Source of the DNA: Cafeteria roenbergensis
Lineage: Eukaryota > Sar > Bigyra > Bicosoecida > Cafeteriaceae
Assembly: GCA_008330645.1 (NCBI GenBank)
Contig: VLTN01000094.1
Location: 1 to 64,000, forward strand
Length of the DNA stretch: 64,000 nt
Direction: 5' to 3'
The first letter of the stretch is position 1. Each line of letters starts with the position of its first letter. This document shows, in pieces, positions 8,988 to 19,462 of the stretch. A program made the position numbers and the translations under genes. The notes under the pieces were generated by a model. It worked only from the letters and a program-made list of their open reading frames with translations. It did not search any database and was not told where the DNA came from.

Positions 8988-9043
8988 CTTCTACCATTGC
9001 CGAGGAAACGTTATTTCCTCGGCAACCGCATTAGCAATTTATC

Positions 9044-9235
9044 TTACATATGGTGAATTGCTGAATTGTATCTTTTGCCCATCCAATCTGCACATTCCAT
9101 ATCTGTAATCGGGGTATCGAATCTCTTTGCCAACCATTTTGCGCACTCACCATCCTTTCCCGCTTCATAGCCATTGAATGTTGGGAGCCTAGCATAACGG
9201 AAATCACCATTAGAGCCACAATTAAAGAACTTCAT
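9044..9235 (-). CDS. Short ankyrin-like fragment or small protein
   Basis: The 63-residue product has segments such as GECAKWLAKRF and MECADWMGKRY that resemble the C-A-x-W-L helix of the neighbouring ankyrin gene. It could be a remnant of a related gene or a small real one. It lies about 57 bases upstream of the ankyrin gene on the same strand. Confidence 0.3.
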   Translation of the reverse strand: MKFFNCGSNGDFRYARLPTFNGYEAGKDGECAKWLAKRFDTPITDMECADWMGKRYNSAIHHM

Positions 9236-9273
9236 TTTTGATTGTACCTATCACTGTCCGGGATATTATAATT

Positions 9274-9401
9274 CAATTTATATTAGTGGCAAAGTGGTCA
9301 ACTCAAACCCAGTTTCAAATCCGATTTGAAATTTGAAATCCTGTACTTCTGAGACCTAGGTATCCATAATGAGTTGACCACTTTGCCACTAAGATAAATT
9401 G
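9274..9401 (+). repeat. 128-bp inverted-repeat element, copy 1
   Basis: Each of the three copies is 128 bp long and has 32-bp terminal inverted repeats beginning CAATTTATCTTAGTGGCAAA (copy 1 has one change). The middle holds a smaller inverted motif around CAAATCCGATTTGAAATTTG. The right flank GAACTTATATCAGAC is shared with copy 3, so the duplicated unit is a little larger than the inverted repeats. No coding capacity. It resembles a MITE or a viral origin-like hairpin. Confidence 0.8.
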
Positions 9402-9501
9402 AACTTATATCAGACTTCTTTACCTGTAAATGATACTACAAAGAATGGAAAACACAACACCTTTTCGTTGTTTGCTCTACAATGTATCTTTTCCCTAATA
9501 T

Positions 9502-9629
9502 CAATTTATCTTAGTGGTCAAGTGGTCAACTCAAACCCAGTTTCAAATCCGATCTGAAATTTGAAATCCTGTACTTCTGAGACTCAGGTATCCATAATGA
9601 GTTGACCACTTGACCACTAAGATAAATTG
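9502..9629 (+). repeat. 128-bp inverted-repeat element, copy 2
   Basis: The copy has the same orientation as copy 1. Both arms carry the same compensating change (GGTCAAGTGG in place of GGCAAAGTGG), so the stem is preserved, which points to maintenance of pairing or to arm correction. Confidence 0.8.
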
Positions 9630-9665
9630 AACTTAGAGTAGAAAATGATACTGTGCATAATATAA

Positions 9666-10040
9666 CTACATTACTGTGTGTGTTACATCCTTCTTTGATT
9701 TTAGTTCCATTGTGATATGGTTCATAAAGTATACTGGCTGCTTGGATTTTACATCCTTCAAATTTCTTACAAGCGCTACCCTGCCCATGTCTTGCACAAT
9801 ACGAGCATACTCCCGCTTTTTAATCAGTCTGTAAGCCCTTGCTAGAATATTGGCTTGATGTTGAGAGAAGTTGTACTCAGCCATATGCTTTTTCAAGTAC
9901 TTCTTCTCAGGTGTCATCGTTCCATAGTCCCGCATCATCGTGTTTAGGAAGCAAGTTGATACTAGCGCATTGAAGTTGGTAAAGCCCCATGCAAGAAACT
10001 TTTCAACAGGGGGAACGCCTTCGCGAAGAGGAGAAGCCAT
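9666..10040 (-). CDS. Small basic protein, unknown
   Basis: The 124-residue product is helical and basic, with a hydrophobic N-terminal third (FLAWGFTNFNALVSTCFLNT) that could be a membrane-associated or buried helix. No family is recognised. The gene lies between copies 2 and 3 of the 128-bp repeat, and its start codon is 40 bases from copy 3. Confidence 0.45.
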   Translation of the reverse strand: MASPLREGVPPVEKFLAWGFTNFNALVSTCFLNTMMRDYGTMTPEKKYLKKHMAEYNFSQHQANILARAYRLIKKREYARIVQDMGRVALVRNLKDVKSKQPVYFMNHITMELKSKKDVTHTVM

Positions 10041-10080
10041 ATTAGTTATTGTGCCTTTTTAGAGGCTATGGAACTAATAT

Positions 10081-10208
10081 CAATTTATCTTAGTGGCAAA
10101 GTGGTCAACTCATTATGGATACCTGAGTCTCAGTAGGAGGATATTTCAAATTTCAGATCGGATTTGAAATTGGGTTTGAGTTGACCACTTTGCCACTAAG
10201 ATAAATTG
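10081..10208 (-). repeat. 128-bp inverted-repeat element, copy 3 (inverted)
   Basis: The arms match copy 1 and the middle is in reverse orientation relative to copies 1 and 2. The left flank CTAATAT is shared with copy 2 and the right flank AACTTATATCAGAC with copy 1. Confidence 0.8.
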
Positions 10209-11265
10209 AACTTATATCAGACACAATACAATTTTACAAGTAGAAGCAAATGCACTGATGAACAGGATGTGTGCATAGTTTTTCATTATGAATCATATTA
10301 CGGAATAGAGAACAGTGATGATGTAAAAGACAGTTGGCAGCACTTACCATTATCTTGGACACAAGAACCCCAGATTTCCCTGAACCCCTTGGGGTTGTTT
10401 ATGCCTGGACAAGTTGTAAAACGTTATGTATTTTAATATCTGACTACAGTAGAAGTACAATGTCGATATGTATGAGCGCGCCATCAAAGCTGGACAGAGT
10501 TTTCATTTACGTATCTGTTACTCGTGCACAGAATATTGTTATAACGACCATTTGCTTCGTATTTGGTTGGGATGACGGCGTCGACGATTGGGTTATCACG
10601 ACATTCGTGATTTTTAGGATGTTGAGTTGACACAGATACGAAGAGCCATGAAAGTAAGTGATTCAATGTTTTTCAGAATTTATCCTGAACGAGCAAAGGA
10701 TGGTGCGCTGATTCGAGGTGTGACCTTTAAAGACCTTGAGATTGTCAGAAAATCACAATCCGCTGATGTAACTGACGAAGACTTGGACAGTGAAGCGTTT
10801 CCGTACCACATCCTAACTCTGGGCTACATCACTACGAAGACGTTGAAAAAAGAAGTATGGAGAGACCTTTTCACATCGTGAGGTGCTGGACGCCCTGTTT
10901 GAACTGGAAAATGAGGATCGTGTAGAAGTCACGCGCGTCGACACATTTACTTTGGTGGTCTGCTTTGCCGCTGGCACAAGGGTGTGTATGCTCCGTCATG
11001 TAATACATGTTGGCAATGTCTTGATGCCGCGTGGTAAAGATGGGTAGCAACACCTGTGTAGTCTGAAATGGTGTACAAGATGATAAGAGCCCTGTCTTGG
11101 CAATGACATTTTACTATAGATGAAATTGTCATTGCCGAGACACCACCCACTAATCCTCAAAATGCTCCCACAGAGTAATAATACCCGAAATTGCACTGAA
11201 CCCATGGGGGGTACCCCATGGCTTTCAACCAATTATTGCAAAAATCGCTGTACAGCATGGGGGAT
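10209..11265. other. AT-rich stretch with eroded coding traces
   Basis: No convincing intact gene covers this stretch. A segment near 10500 reads FIYVSVTRAQNIV, which resembles motif VI of superfamily 1 helicases (YVALTRA), and it is preceded by a GVVYAWTSCKTL stretch that resembles the Pif1/RecD-type motif before it. This suggests an old helicase remnant, weakly supported. The rest holds nothing recognisable apart from the small frame at 10648-10881. Confidence 0.3.
10648..10881 (+). CDS. Small unknown frame, possibly a remnant
   Basis: The frame encodes 77 residues from the ATG at 10648, acidic and mixed, with no recognised motif. It follows the helicase-like trace and may be part of the same old gene or an unrelated small one. 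Confidence 0.25.
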   Translation: MKVSDSMFFRIYPERAKDGALIRGVTFKDLEIVRKSQSADVTDEDLDSEAFPYHILTLGYITTKTLKKEVWRDLFTS

Positions 11266-11270
11266 AATTA

Positions 11271-11490
11271 CCCGTTGACTTTTTTGGCAACATTGGATAA
11301 TTTTTAGCAGGCAATGCTTGCTGAGAATTTCCCAGGTACTTATCGACGTCGATAAGTACTATACATACATTTTGTTTTACCCGTTAACTTTTTTGGCAAC
11401 ATTGGATAATTTTTATCCCGTAATGCTTGCTGAGAATTTCCCAGGTACTTATAGGTACTTATCGACGTCGATAAGTACTATACACATATT
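11271..11490. repeat. Tandem pair of ~110-bp units each with a 24-bp palindrome
   Basis: The unit starting CCCGTT(G/A)ACTTTTTTGGC occurs at 11271 and again at 11380. Each contains the perfect 24-bp palindrome built on GTACTTATCGAC (11336-11359 and 11455-11478) followed by GTACTATACA. A related ACTATACACACATTTTTGG sequence forms the centre of the large palindrome just downstream. The layout resembles a terminal or origin region of a linear element. Confidence 0.7.
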
Positions 11491-11537
11491 TTGGCAAATA
11501 TATTTCACTGTTTTCAATATATTCAGAGAAAAATCAC

Positions 11538-11667
11538 TGTTATAGTTTAATATATTTCTGGATATGATGATATTTCAGCGCGGCCAAAAATGTGTGTATA
11601 GTACTATACACACATTTTTGGCCGCGCTGAAATATCATCATATCCAGAAATATATTAAACTATAACA
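11538..11667. repeat. Perfect 130-bp palindrome at the element/host junction
   Basis: Two 65-bp arms with no spacer and no mismatch are centred between 11602 and 11603 (GTATAGT|ACTATAC). The right arm ends at 11667 and the next base is already inside an ankyrin exon of the host gene array. A hairpin end of a linear element captured during integration, or a fold-back assembly artefact, could both produce it. Confidence 0.9.
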
Positions 11668-14600
11668 CCGCGGTCCAGCAGCAGCGCCATGGCCTCTACC
11701 TTGCCGTAGCAGGCAGCCGCGAGGAAGGGTGTGTTGCCATACTGCAGCGCCCCAACACGCATGCCACCCACGCCAGCACGCCCCATCTTCGGCCACGGCC
11801 TCACAATCAACCGAAGCCCTCTCACGCCCCACACCCGCCCCCGACACGCCGCTCCCCGGTGCACGCTCCCGGCCCCGCCGCCCGAGCAGCGGGCTGGCCG
11901 CGCTCAGCACTGCAGCTCGCCGCATCGTGACCTCGGACGACGCCGGCGGGGCGACATGCCGGTGGCGCGGCGGATGGGCTGACCTTGTTCTTGGCCTCCA
12001 GGTCGGCGCCGCGGTCCAGCAGCAGCGCCATGGCCTCTACCTTGCCGTAGCAGGCAGCCCCGAGGAAGGGTGTGTTGCCATACTGCAGCGCCCCAGAACA
12101 CGCATGCCACCCACGCCAGCACGCCCCATCGTCGGCCACGGCCTCACAATCAACCGAAGCCCTCTCACGCCCCACACCCGCCCCCGACACGCCGCTCCCC
12201 GATGCGCGCTCCTGGCCCCGCCGCCCGAGCAGCGGGCTGGCCACGCTCAGCGCTGCAGCTGGCCGCATCACGACCTCGCACGACGCCGATGGGCTTACGA
12301 TGCTCTTGGCTTTCTGGTCGGCGCCGCGGTCCAGCAGCAGCGCCATGGCCTCCACCTTGCCGTAGCAGGCAGCCCCGAGGAGGGCTGTGTTGCCACCCTG
12401 CAGCGCCCAAACACGCATGCCACCCACGCCAGCACGCCCCATCTTCGGCAACAGCCTCACAATCAACCGAAGCCCTCTCACGCCCCACACCCGCCCCCGA
12501 CACGCCGCTCCCCGGTGCGCGCTCCTGGCCCCGCCGCCCAAGCAGCGGGCCGGCCACGCTCAGCACTGCAGCTCGCCGCATCGTGACCTCGGACGACGCC
12601 GGCGGGGCGACATGCCGGTGGCGCGGCCGATGGGCTGACCTTGTTCTTGGCCTCCAGGTCGGCGCCGCGGTCCAGCAGCAGCGCCATGGCCTCTACCTTG
12701 CCGTAGCAGGCAGCCCCGAGGAAGGGTGTGTTGCCATACTGCAGCGCCCCAACACGCATGCCACCCACGCCAGCACGCCCCATCTTCGGCAACAGCCTCA
12801 CAATCAACCGAAGCCCTCTCACGCCCCACACCCGCCCCCGACACGCCGCTCCCCGGTGCGCGCTCCTGGCCCCGCCGCCCAAGCAGCGGGCCGGCCACGC
12901 TCAGCGCTGCAGCTGGCCGCATCGCGACCTCGGACGACGCCGGCAGGGCGACATGCCAGTGGCGCGGCTGATGGGCCGACGTTGCTCTTGGCCTCCAGGT
13001 CGGCGCCGCGGTCCAGCAGCAGCGCTACGGCCTCCACCTTGCCTTGCTGGGCAGCCCGGAAGAGGGCTGTGTAGCCATACTGCAGCGCCCGAACACGCAT
13101 ACCAGCCACGCCAGCACTCAACAACGTCGACCACAGCCGCACAATCAACCGAAGCCCTCGCACGCCCCACACCCGCCCCCGACACGCCGCTCCCCGGTGC
13201 GCGCTCCCGGCCCCGCCGCCCGAGCAGCGGGCCGGCCACGCTCAGCGCTGCAGCTGGCCGCATCGCGACCTCGGACGACGCCGGCAGGGCGACATGCCAG
13301 TGGCGCGGCTGATGGGCCGACGTTGCTCTTGGCCTCCAGGTCGGCGCCGCGGTCCAGCAGCAGCGCCACGGCCCCCACATGGCCACTGTAGGCAGCCATC
13401 ATGAGGGCTGTGGTGTCATTCTGCAGCGTCCAAACACGCATACCAGCCACGCCAGCACTCAACAACGTCGACCACAGCCGCACAATCAACCGAAGCCCTC
13501 GCACGCCTCACACCCGCCCCCGACACGCCGCTCCCCGGTGCGCGCTCCCGGCCCCGCCGCCCGAGCAGCGGGCCGGCGACGCTCAGAGCTGCAGCTGGCC
13601 GCATCGCGACCTCGGACGACGCCGGCAGGGCGACATGCCAGTGGCGCGGCTGATGGGCCGACCTCGTCCTTGGCCTCCAGGTCGGCGCCGCGGTCCAGCA
13701 GCAGCGCTACGGCCTCCACCTTGCCTTGCTGGGCAGCCCGGAAGAGGGCTGTGTAGCCATACTGCAGCGCCCGAACACGCATACCAGCCACGCCAGCACT
13801 CAACAACGTCGACCACAGCCGCACAATCAACCGAAGCCCTCTCACGCCCCACACCCGCCCCCGACACGCCGCTCCCCGGTGCGCGCTCCTGGCCCCGCCG
13901 CCCAAGCAGCGGGCCGGCCACGCTCAGCGCTGCAGCTGGCCGCATCGCGACCTCGGACGACGCCGGCAGGGCGACATGCCAGTGGCGCGGCTGATGGGCC
14001 GACGTTGCTCTTGGCCTCCAGGTCGGCGCCGCGGTCCAGCAGCAGCGCTACGGCCTCCACCTTGCCTTGCTGGGCAGCCCGGAAGAGGGCTGTGTAGCCA
14101 TACTGCAGCGTCCGAACACGCATGCCACCCACGCCAGCACGCCCCATCGTCGGCCACGGCCTCACAATCAACCGAAGCCCTCTCACGCCCCACACCCGCC
14201 CCCGACACGCCGCTCCCCGGTGCGCGCTCCCGGCCCCGCCGCCCGAGCAGCGGGCCGGCGACGCTCAGAGCTGCATCCGGCCGCATGGCGACCTCGGACG
14301 ACGCCGGCGGGGCGATATGCCGGTGGCGCGGCCGATGGGCTGACCTCGTCCTTGGCCTCCAGGTCGGCGCCGCGGTCCAGCAGCAGCGCCACGGCCTCCA
14401 CCTTGCCTTGCTGGGCAGCCCGGAAGAGGGCTGTGTAGCCATACTGCAGCGCCCGAACACGCATACCAGCCACGCCAGCACACCCCAACGTCGGCCACGG
14501 CCTCACAATCAACCGAAGCCCTCTCACGCCCCACACCCGCCCCCGACACGCCGCTCCCCGGTGCGCGCTCCCGGCCCCGCCGCCCGAGCAGCGGGCCGGC

Positions 14601-17512
14601 CGCGCTCAGCGCTGCAGCTGGCCGCATCGCGACCTCGGACGACGCCAGCGGGGCGACATGCCGGCGGCGCGGCCAATGGGCTGACGCTGTCCTTGGCCTC
14701 CAGGTCGGCGCCGCGGTCCAGCAGCAGCGCCATGGCCTCCACCTTGCCGTAGCAGGCAGCCAGGAGGAGGGCTGTGTTGCCATACTGCAGCGCCCCAACA
14801 CGCATGCCACCCACGCCAGCACGCCCCATCGTCGGCCACGGCCTCACAATCAACCGAAGCCCTCTCACGCCCCACACCCGCCCCCGACACGCCGCTCCCC
14901 GGTGCGCGCTCCCGGCCCCGCCGCCCGAGCAGCAGGCCGGCCGCGCTCAGCGCTGCAGCTGGCCGCATCGCGACCTCGGACGACGCCAGCGGGGCGACAT
15001 GCCGGCGGCACGACCAATGGGCTGACGCTGTCCTTGGCCTCCAGGTCGGCGCCGCGGTCCAGCAGCAGCGCCATGGCCTCTACCTTGCCGTAGCAGGCAG
15101 CCCCGAGGAAGGGTGTGTTGCCATACTGCAGCGCCCCAACACGCATGCCACCCACGCCAGCACGCCCCATCGTCGGCCACGGCCTCACAATCAACCGAAG
15201 CCCTCTCACGCCCCACACCCGCCCCCGACACGCCGCTCCCCGGTGCGCGCTCCCGGCCCCGCCGCCCGAGCAGCGGGCCGGCCACGCTCAGCACTGCAGC
15301 TGGCCGCATCGCGACCTCGGACGACGCCGGCGGGGCGACATGCCGGTGGCGCGGCCGATGGGCTGACCTTGTTCTTGGCCTCCAGGTCGGCGCCGCGGTC
15401 CAGCAGCAGCGCCATGGCCTCCACCTTGCCGTAGCAGGCAGCCCCGAGGAAGGGTGTGTTGCCATACTGCAGCGCCCCAACACGCATGCCACCCACGCCA
15501 GCACGCCCCATCGTCGGCCACGGCCTCACAATCAACCGAAGCCCTCTCACGCCCCACACCCGCCCCCGACACGCCGCTCCCCGGTGCGCGCTCCCGGCCC
15601 CGCCGCCCGAGCAGCGGGCCGGCCACGCTCAGCGCTGCAGCTGGCCGCATCGCGACCTCGGACGACGCCGGCGGGGCGACATGCCGGTGGCGCGGCCGAT
15701 GGGCTGACCTTGTTCTTGGCCTCCAGGTCGGCGCCGCGGTCCAGCAGCAGCGCCATGGCCTCTACCTTGCCGTAGCAGGCAGCCCCGAGGAAGGGTGTGT
15801 TGCCATACTGCAGCGCCCCAACACGCATGCCACCCACGCCAGCACGCCCCATCTTCGGCAACAGCCTCACAATCAACCGAAGCCCTCTCACGCCCCACAC
15901 CCGCCCCCGACACGCCGCTCCCCGGTGCGCGCTCCCGGCCCCGCCGCCCGAGCAGCGGGCCGGCCACGCTCAGCGCTGCAGCTGGCCGCATCGCGACCTC
16001 GGACGACGCCGGCAGGGCGACATGCCAGTGGCGCGGCTGATGGGCTGACGTTGCTCTTGGCCTCCAGGTCGGCGCCGCGGTCCAGCAGCAGCGCCACGGC
16101 CTCCACCTTGCCTTGCTGGGCAGCCCCGAGGAAGGGTGTGTTGCCATACTGCAGCGCCCCAACACGCATGCCACCCACGCCAGCACGCCCCATCTTCGGC
16201 CACGGCCTCACAATCAACCGAAGCCCTCTCACGCCCCACACCCGCCCCCGACACGCCGCTCCCCGGTGCACGCTCCCGGCCCCGCCGCCCGAGCAGCAGG
16301 CCGACCACGCTCAGCGCTGCAGCTGGCCGCATCGCGACCTCGGACGACGCCGGCGGGGCGACATGCCGGTGGCGCGGCCGGTGAGCTGACGTCATTCTTG
16401 GCCTCCAGGTCGGCGCCGCGGTCCAGCAGCAGCGCCACGGCCCCCACATGGCCACTGTAGGCAGCCATCATGAGGGCTGTGGTGTCATTCTGCAGCGTCC
16501 AAACACGCATACCAGCCACGCCAGCACACCCCATCGTCGACCACAGCCTCGCAAGCAACCGAAGCCCTCGCACGCCCCACACCCGCACTCGACACGCCGC
16601 TCCTCGGTGCGCGCTCCCGGCCCCGCCGCCCGAGCAGCAGGCCGGCCGCGCTCAGCGCTGCAGCTGGCCGCATCGCGACCTCGGACGACGCCAGCGGGGC
16701 GACATGCCGGCGGCACGACCAATGGGCTGACGCTGTCCTTGGCCTCCAGGTCGGCGCCGCAGTCCAGCAGCAGCGCCATGGCCTCCACCTTGCCATTCCG
16801 GGCAGCCTGGATGAGGGCTGTGTAGCCATACTGCAGCGTCCGAACACGCATGCCACCCACGCCAGCACGCCCCATCTTCGGCCACGGCCTCACAAGCAAC
16901 CGATGCCCTCTCACGCCCCACACCCGAACCCGCCACGCCGCTCCCCGGTGCGCGCTCCCGGCCCCGCCGCCCAAGCAGCGGGCCGGCCACGCTCAGCGCT
17001 GCAGCTGGCCGCATCGCGACCTCGGACGACGCCGGCAGGGCGACATGCCAGTGGCGCGGCTGATGGGCCGACGTTGCTCTTGGCCTCCAGGTCGGCGCCG
17101 CGGTCCAGCAGCAGCGCCACGGCCTCCACATGGCCGTTCCGGGCAGCCGTCATGAGGGCTGTGTAGCCATGCTGCAGCGTCCAAACACGCATGCCAGCCA
17201 CGCCAGCACGCCCCATCTTCGGCCACGGCCTCACAAGCAACCGATGCCCTCTCACGCCCCACACCCGAACCCGCCACGCCGCTCCCCGGTGCGCGCTCCC
17301 GGCCCCGCCGCCCAAGCAGCGGGCCGGCCACGCTCAGCGCTGCAGCTGGCCGCATCGCGACCTCGGACGACGCCAGCGGGGCGACATGCCGGTGGCGCGG
17401 CCAATGGGCTGACGTTGTCCTTGGCCTCCAGGTCGGCGCTGCGGTCCAGCAGCACTCGCATCGACTCAATGCGACCGTTTGCTGCTGCCCTCACGAGCGG
17501 CGTTCGCCCGTT
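11668..17512 (-). repeat. 341-bp tandem repeat array (99-nt exon + 242-nt intron)
   Basis: About 17.5 units are present; one intron, between exons at 11984 and 12299, is shorter (216 nt). Introns are nearly identical between units while exons differ in a few blocks. This points to recent amplification with ongoing sequence exchange. Confidence 0.9.
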
Positions 17513-17759
17513 CTGCGCGGATGTACCACACAGCGGCCGAGAGAGACTTCAATCGGCCGTCCCTAAGCTCCTCGTCCCGCTTTTCAAGACCCCCTTCGAC
17601 CCCAGCTACAGCCCCGCAAGCGCCCGTGCTCACCGTATCTGCCCAGTTCACCGGCGCGCCCGCTTCCAGCAGCCTCGACACCTCGTCCGTGATCCCGGCC
17701 TCCGCGGCATCCCACAGCGCCCTCCCCATAGCGGCATCGCTCATCGCGGCGGCGGCCAT
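11668..17759 (-). CDS. Ankyrin-repeat gene D, 17 full one-repeat exons, 3' end cut off
   Basis: The predicted exon 1 is 17634-17759 (42 residues, MGRALWDAAEAG N-cap). Exon 2 is 17414-17512, and further exons of exactly 99 nt follow every 341 bp down to 12299, then 11984-12082 and a partial exon 11668-11741. Each full exon encodes one 33-residue ankyrin repeat (for example YGNTPFLGAACYGKVEAM with LLLDRGADLEAK) in phase 0. Donors are GTCAGC or GTAAGC and acceptors CTGCAG. The open frame gives at least 603 residues. The final exon found in sister genes is missing because the sequence switches to the 130-bp palindrome. The product is probably a cytosolic protein-binding scaffold; its target is unknown. 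Confidence 0.75.
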
Positions 17760-18389
17760 GGCCTCGACTGCGCAGGTTGTCGGGAGTGCGCCGCCGCGGG
17801 AGCGCCGAGCATCAGAGCAAGCCCTGGGCTCTGCCGCCGCGGAATGTTGCGCAAGATCGCAGAGTGATGCTCTTTCTGGCGGGAAGCACGCCTGTAGCCC
17901 CCACCGGAGCAACGCCGCTGGGCCATGCAGCACACACCCATGCTGCAGTTGATGTCGTGGGCGAGTGGGCGGGGAGCCGTCCGCGGCTGCCGGCAGCAGT
18001 GCTGCTTGCGGAGCGATTGCAGCCGTTTGCGCCCGCCTCGCTCCGACCGCAGACGCCCCACCGCCCTCCACGCCATCCAAGCATAGGCACGTGATGTGCG
18101 CAGTGGCGCCAGTCTGGTCTGGGCGCAGGCGCAGCAGCCGGGCAGCATCCCTGCACCCATTCGAGCGGCCGAGCGGCTCAGCCAAACAATCAACACACCC
18201 TCCCGCCGGCCACCGCCCAGCACCGATCACAGCGCCACTGTGCGCGAGGCGCCCCTTGGCGAGCGTAAAGAGCAATGGGGCGCGGGAGGCCTCCTCCCGG
18301 CCGCTCCAAGAGCCCTCGGCCAGCGCCCTCGCGGCGAGGCGTCCCTTCCAAGCCGCGGCTGGCCAAGCCACCCGTCTCGACCACGGCCT
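17760..18389 (-). repeat. 5' flank of gene D, duplicated upstream of gene E
   Basis: The 630 bp upstream of gene D match 21179-21804 upstream of gene E in direct orientation, with small insertions and deletions. It includes blocks such as GGGAGTGCGCCGCCGCGGGA and GGCAGCATCCCTGCACCCAT. The match ends sharply after CCACGGCC in both copies. It is probably the promoter and 5' leader carried along in the gene duplication. Confidence 0.75.
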
Positions 18390-19052
18390 GCCACGCCGGA
18401 CCGCCGACCTCCACGCCGGACATCGATGCCAGCCACGAGCAGCACGCGCGCACGCACGCACACACAGCACTCAGACGCCGCATGTGTGCCGGAGCCACAG
18501 GCAGTCCGCTGCCATGGCGAGTCCGCGCCTGTCCGAGTCGGCCGGCGGCTCGCGGCCAGGAGCGGGATCGCGCCGCTCCACGGCAGCGGTCGACATGCGA
18601 TGCCGCCGCAGGTCGCCTCGGCCGGCGTCGCCGCGCCGCCTTCCAGCGGCTGCGACTGCGCTCGGCGCTGCCACTCGCGGCAGGGCTGCGGCAGTCCGCC
18701 GCTCCTCGATCGGACAGAGCGGCCCTCTCGAGGGAGCGCACCCGTGCCGTCCGGGGCGTCGCCAGCTGCCCCGCTGTCCTGTGGCTCTGCCGGTCGCACC
18801 TCGACCTGGGTTCGGTCTGGTGCGGCGAGGCGTGGCTGTCCCCAGCAGAGGGGCTGATTGCAGCTCCGCGCCAGACCATGGCTGACCTGGCTGCAGGCGG
18901 AAGCGGCAGAGCCGGTCAGACGTCGATCGGCGCAGCCCTGCCCGGAGCTGGAGCCCGCCACAGCCAGCGTGCGCCCGTGGGGCGCTGGACTGGGTGGCTC
19001 GCCTGGCTCTTCCGAAGCTTCTCGATCGCTTGCGATGCGTTCGTAATGATAG
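18390..19052. other. GC-rich stretch without a supported gene
   Basis: Long open frames occur here on both strands, but they overlap each other and show no conserved motif or plausible splice layout. They are expected by chance in DNA this rich in GC. Confidence 0.5.
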
Positions 19053-19401
19053 TGTTGTGCTGCTGTCCCCTCGAGCTGAGCGGCCGCCGCCCTCAGACAC
19101 GGCAACATCCCCGGGCCCGCTCTGCCTCACGGCAAGCGCGCGCCATCCGACCCGCTCGCAAGCTCACCCTCTGGGCGGGCACACCGGTTCGAGCCCGCGT
19201 GGGACTCTCGGGCCGCATCTGTACCCGCCGCACGCACGCGCCCCGAGTGGTGTGTGCAAGTGCTCGATTCGATCGCGTGACCCCTCCCTCCCGTCCCTCG
19301 GGCGACCCCGTGTGGTCCCCGCCGCGCCGAGCATTTGCCACGTAGGTCAATATCTGTCCCTCACTCGCACGCGGACCCTCAACGTCCACACAGGTCAGCA
19401 A
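19053..19401 (+). repeat. Dispersed repeat type 1, copy
   Basis: About 350 bp, running from GAGCTGAGCGGCCGCCGCCC to CACACAGGTCAG. It contains GGTTCGAGCCC, a match to the pol III B-box, then a conserved second half with CTCGATTCGATCG and CCCTCCCGTCCCTCGGGCGA. Other type 1 copies lie near 22.1, 47.7, 48.1 and 53.7 kb. Confidence 0.7.
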
Positions 19402-19462
19402 GCCTCGCCATGCTGCTTGTCCAACATCGATCCGCCATGCCAGGGGGCGCACACGCATCAAG

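Larger units (their letters stand above)
1..11667. mobile_element. Endogenous virophage-like (mavirus/Polinton-type) element, left part outside window
   Basis: The block has mid GC content, clearly below the host DNA that starts at 11668. It carries the virion gene order known from mavirus (packaging ATPase, cysteine protease, penton, major capsid protein) plus an rve-type integrase. No DNA polymerase or helicase gene is seen, so these probably lie beyond the left edge. The core genes look whole. The part from 8.3 kb rightward is more AT-rich, partly degraded in appearance, and ends in palindromes; it may be the element's own terminal region or a second, older insertion. Family assignment rests on gene content and order; the right boundary is set at the end of the 130-bp palindrome, where host ankyrin sequence resumes. 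The reading frames are well kept, which suggests a fairly recent insertion. Confidence 0.8.

Noticed and set aside
11668-17512. A CRISPR-like array because of the regular repeats
   Set aside because: Units are 341 bp with coding exons and introns, not short repeats with unique spacers, and the host is a eukaryote.
11729-17867. Long open frames on the plus strand across the ankyrin array
   Set aside because: They are antisense shadows of the GC-rich 341-bp units, repeat with the same period and show no domain; the minus strand gives a consistent exon plan.
18190-19345. A gene in the GC-rich stretch between genes D and E
   Set aside because: Several overlapping frames on both strands are equally long, and none has motifs, splice logic or a counterpart in the duplicated region.
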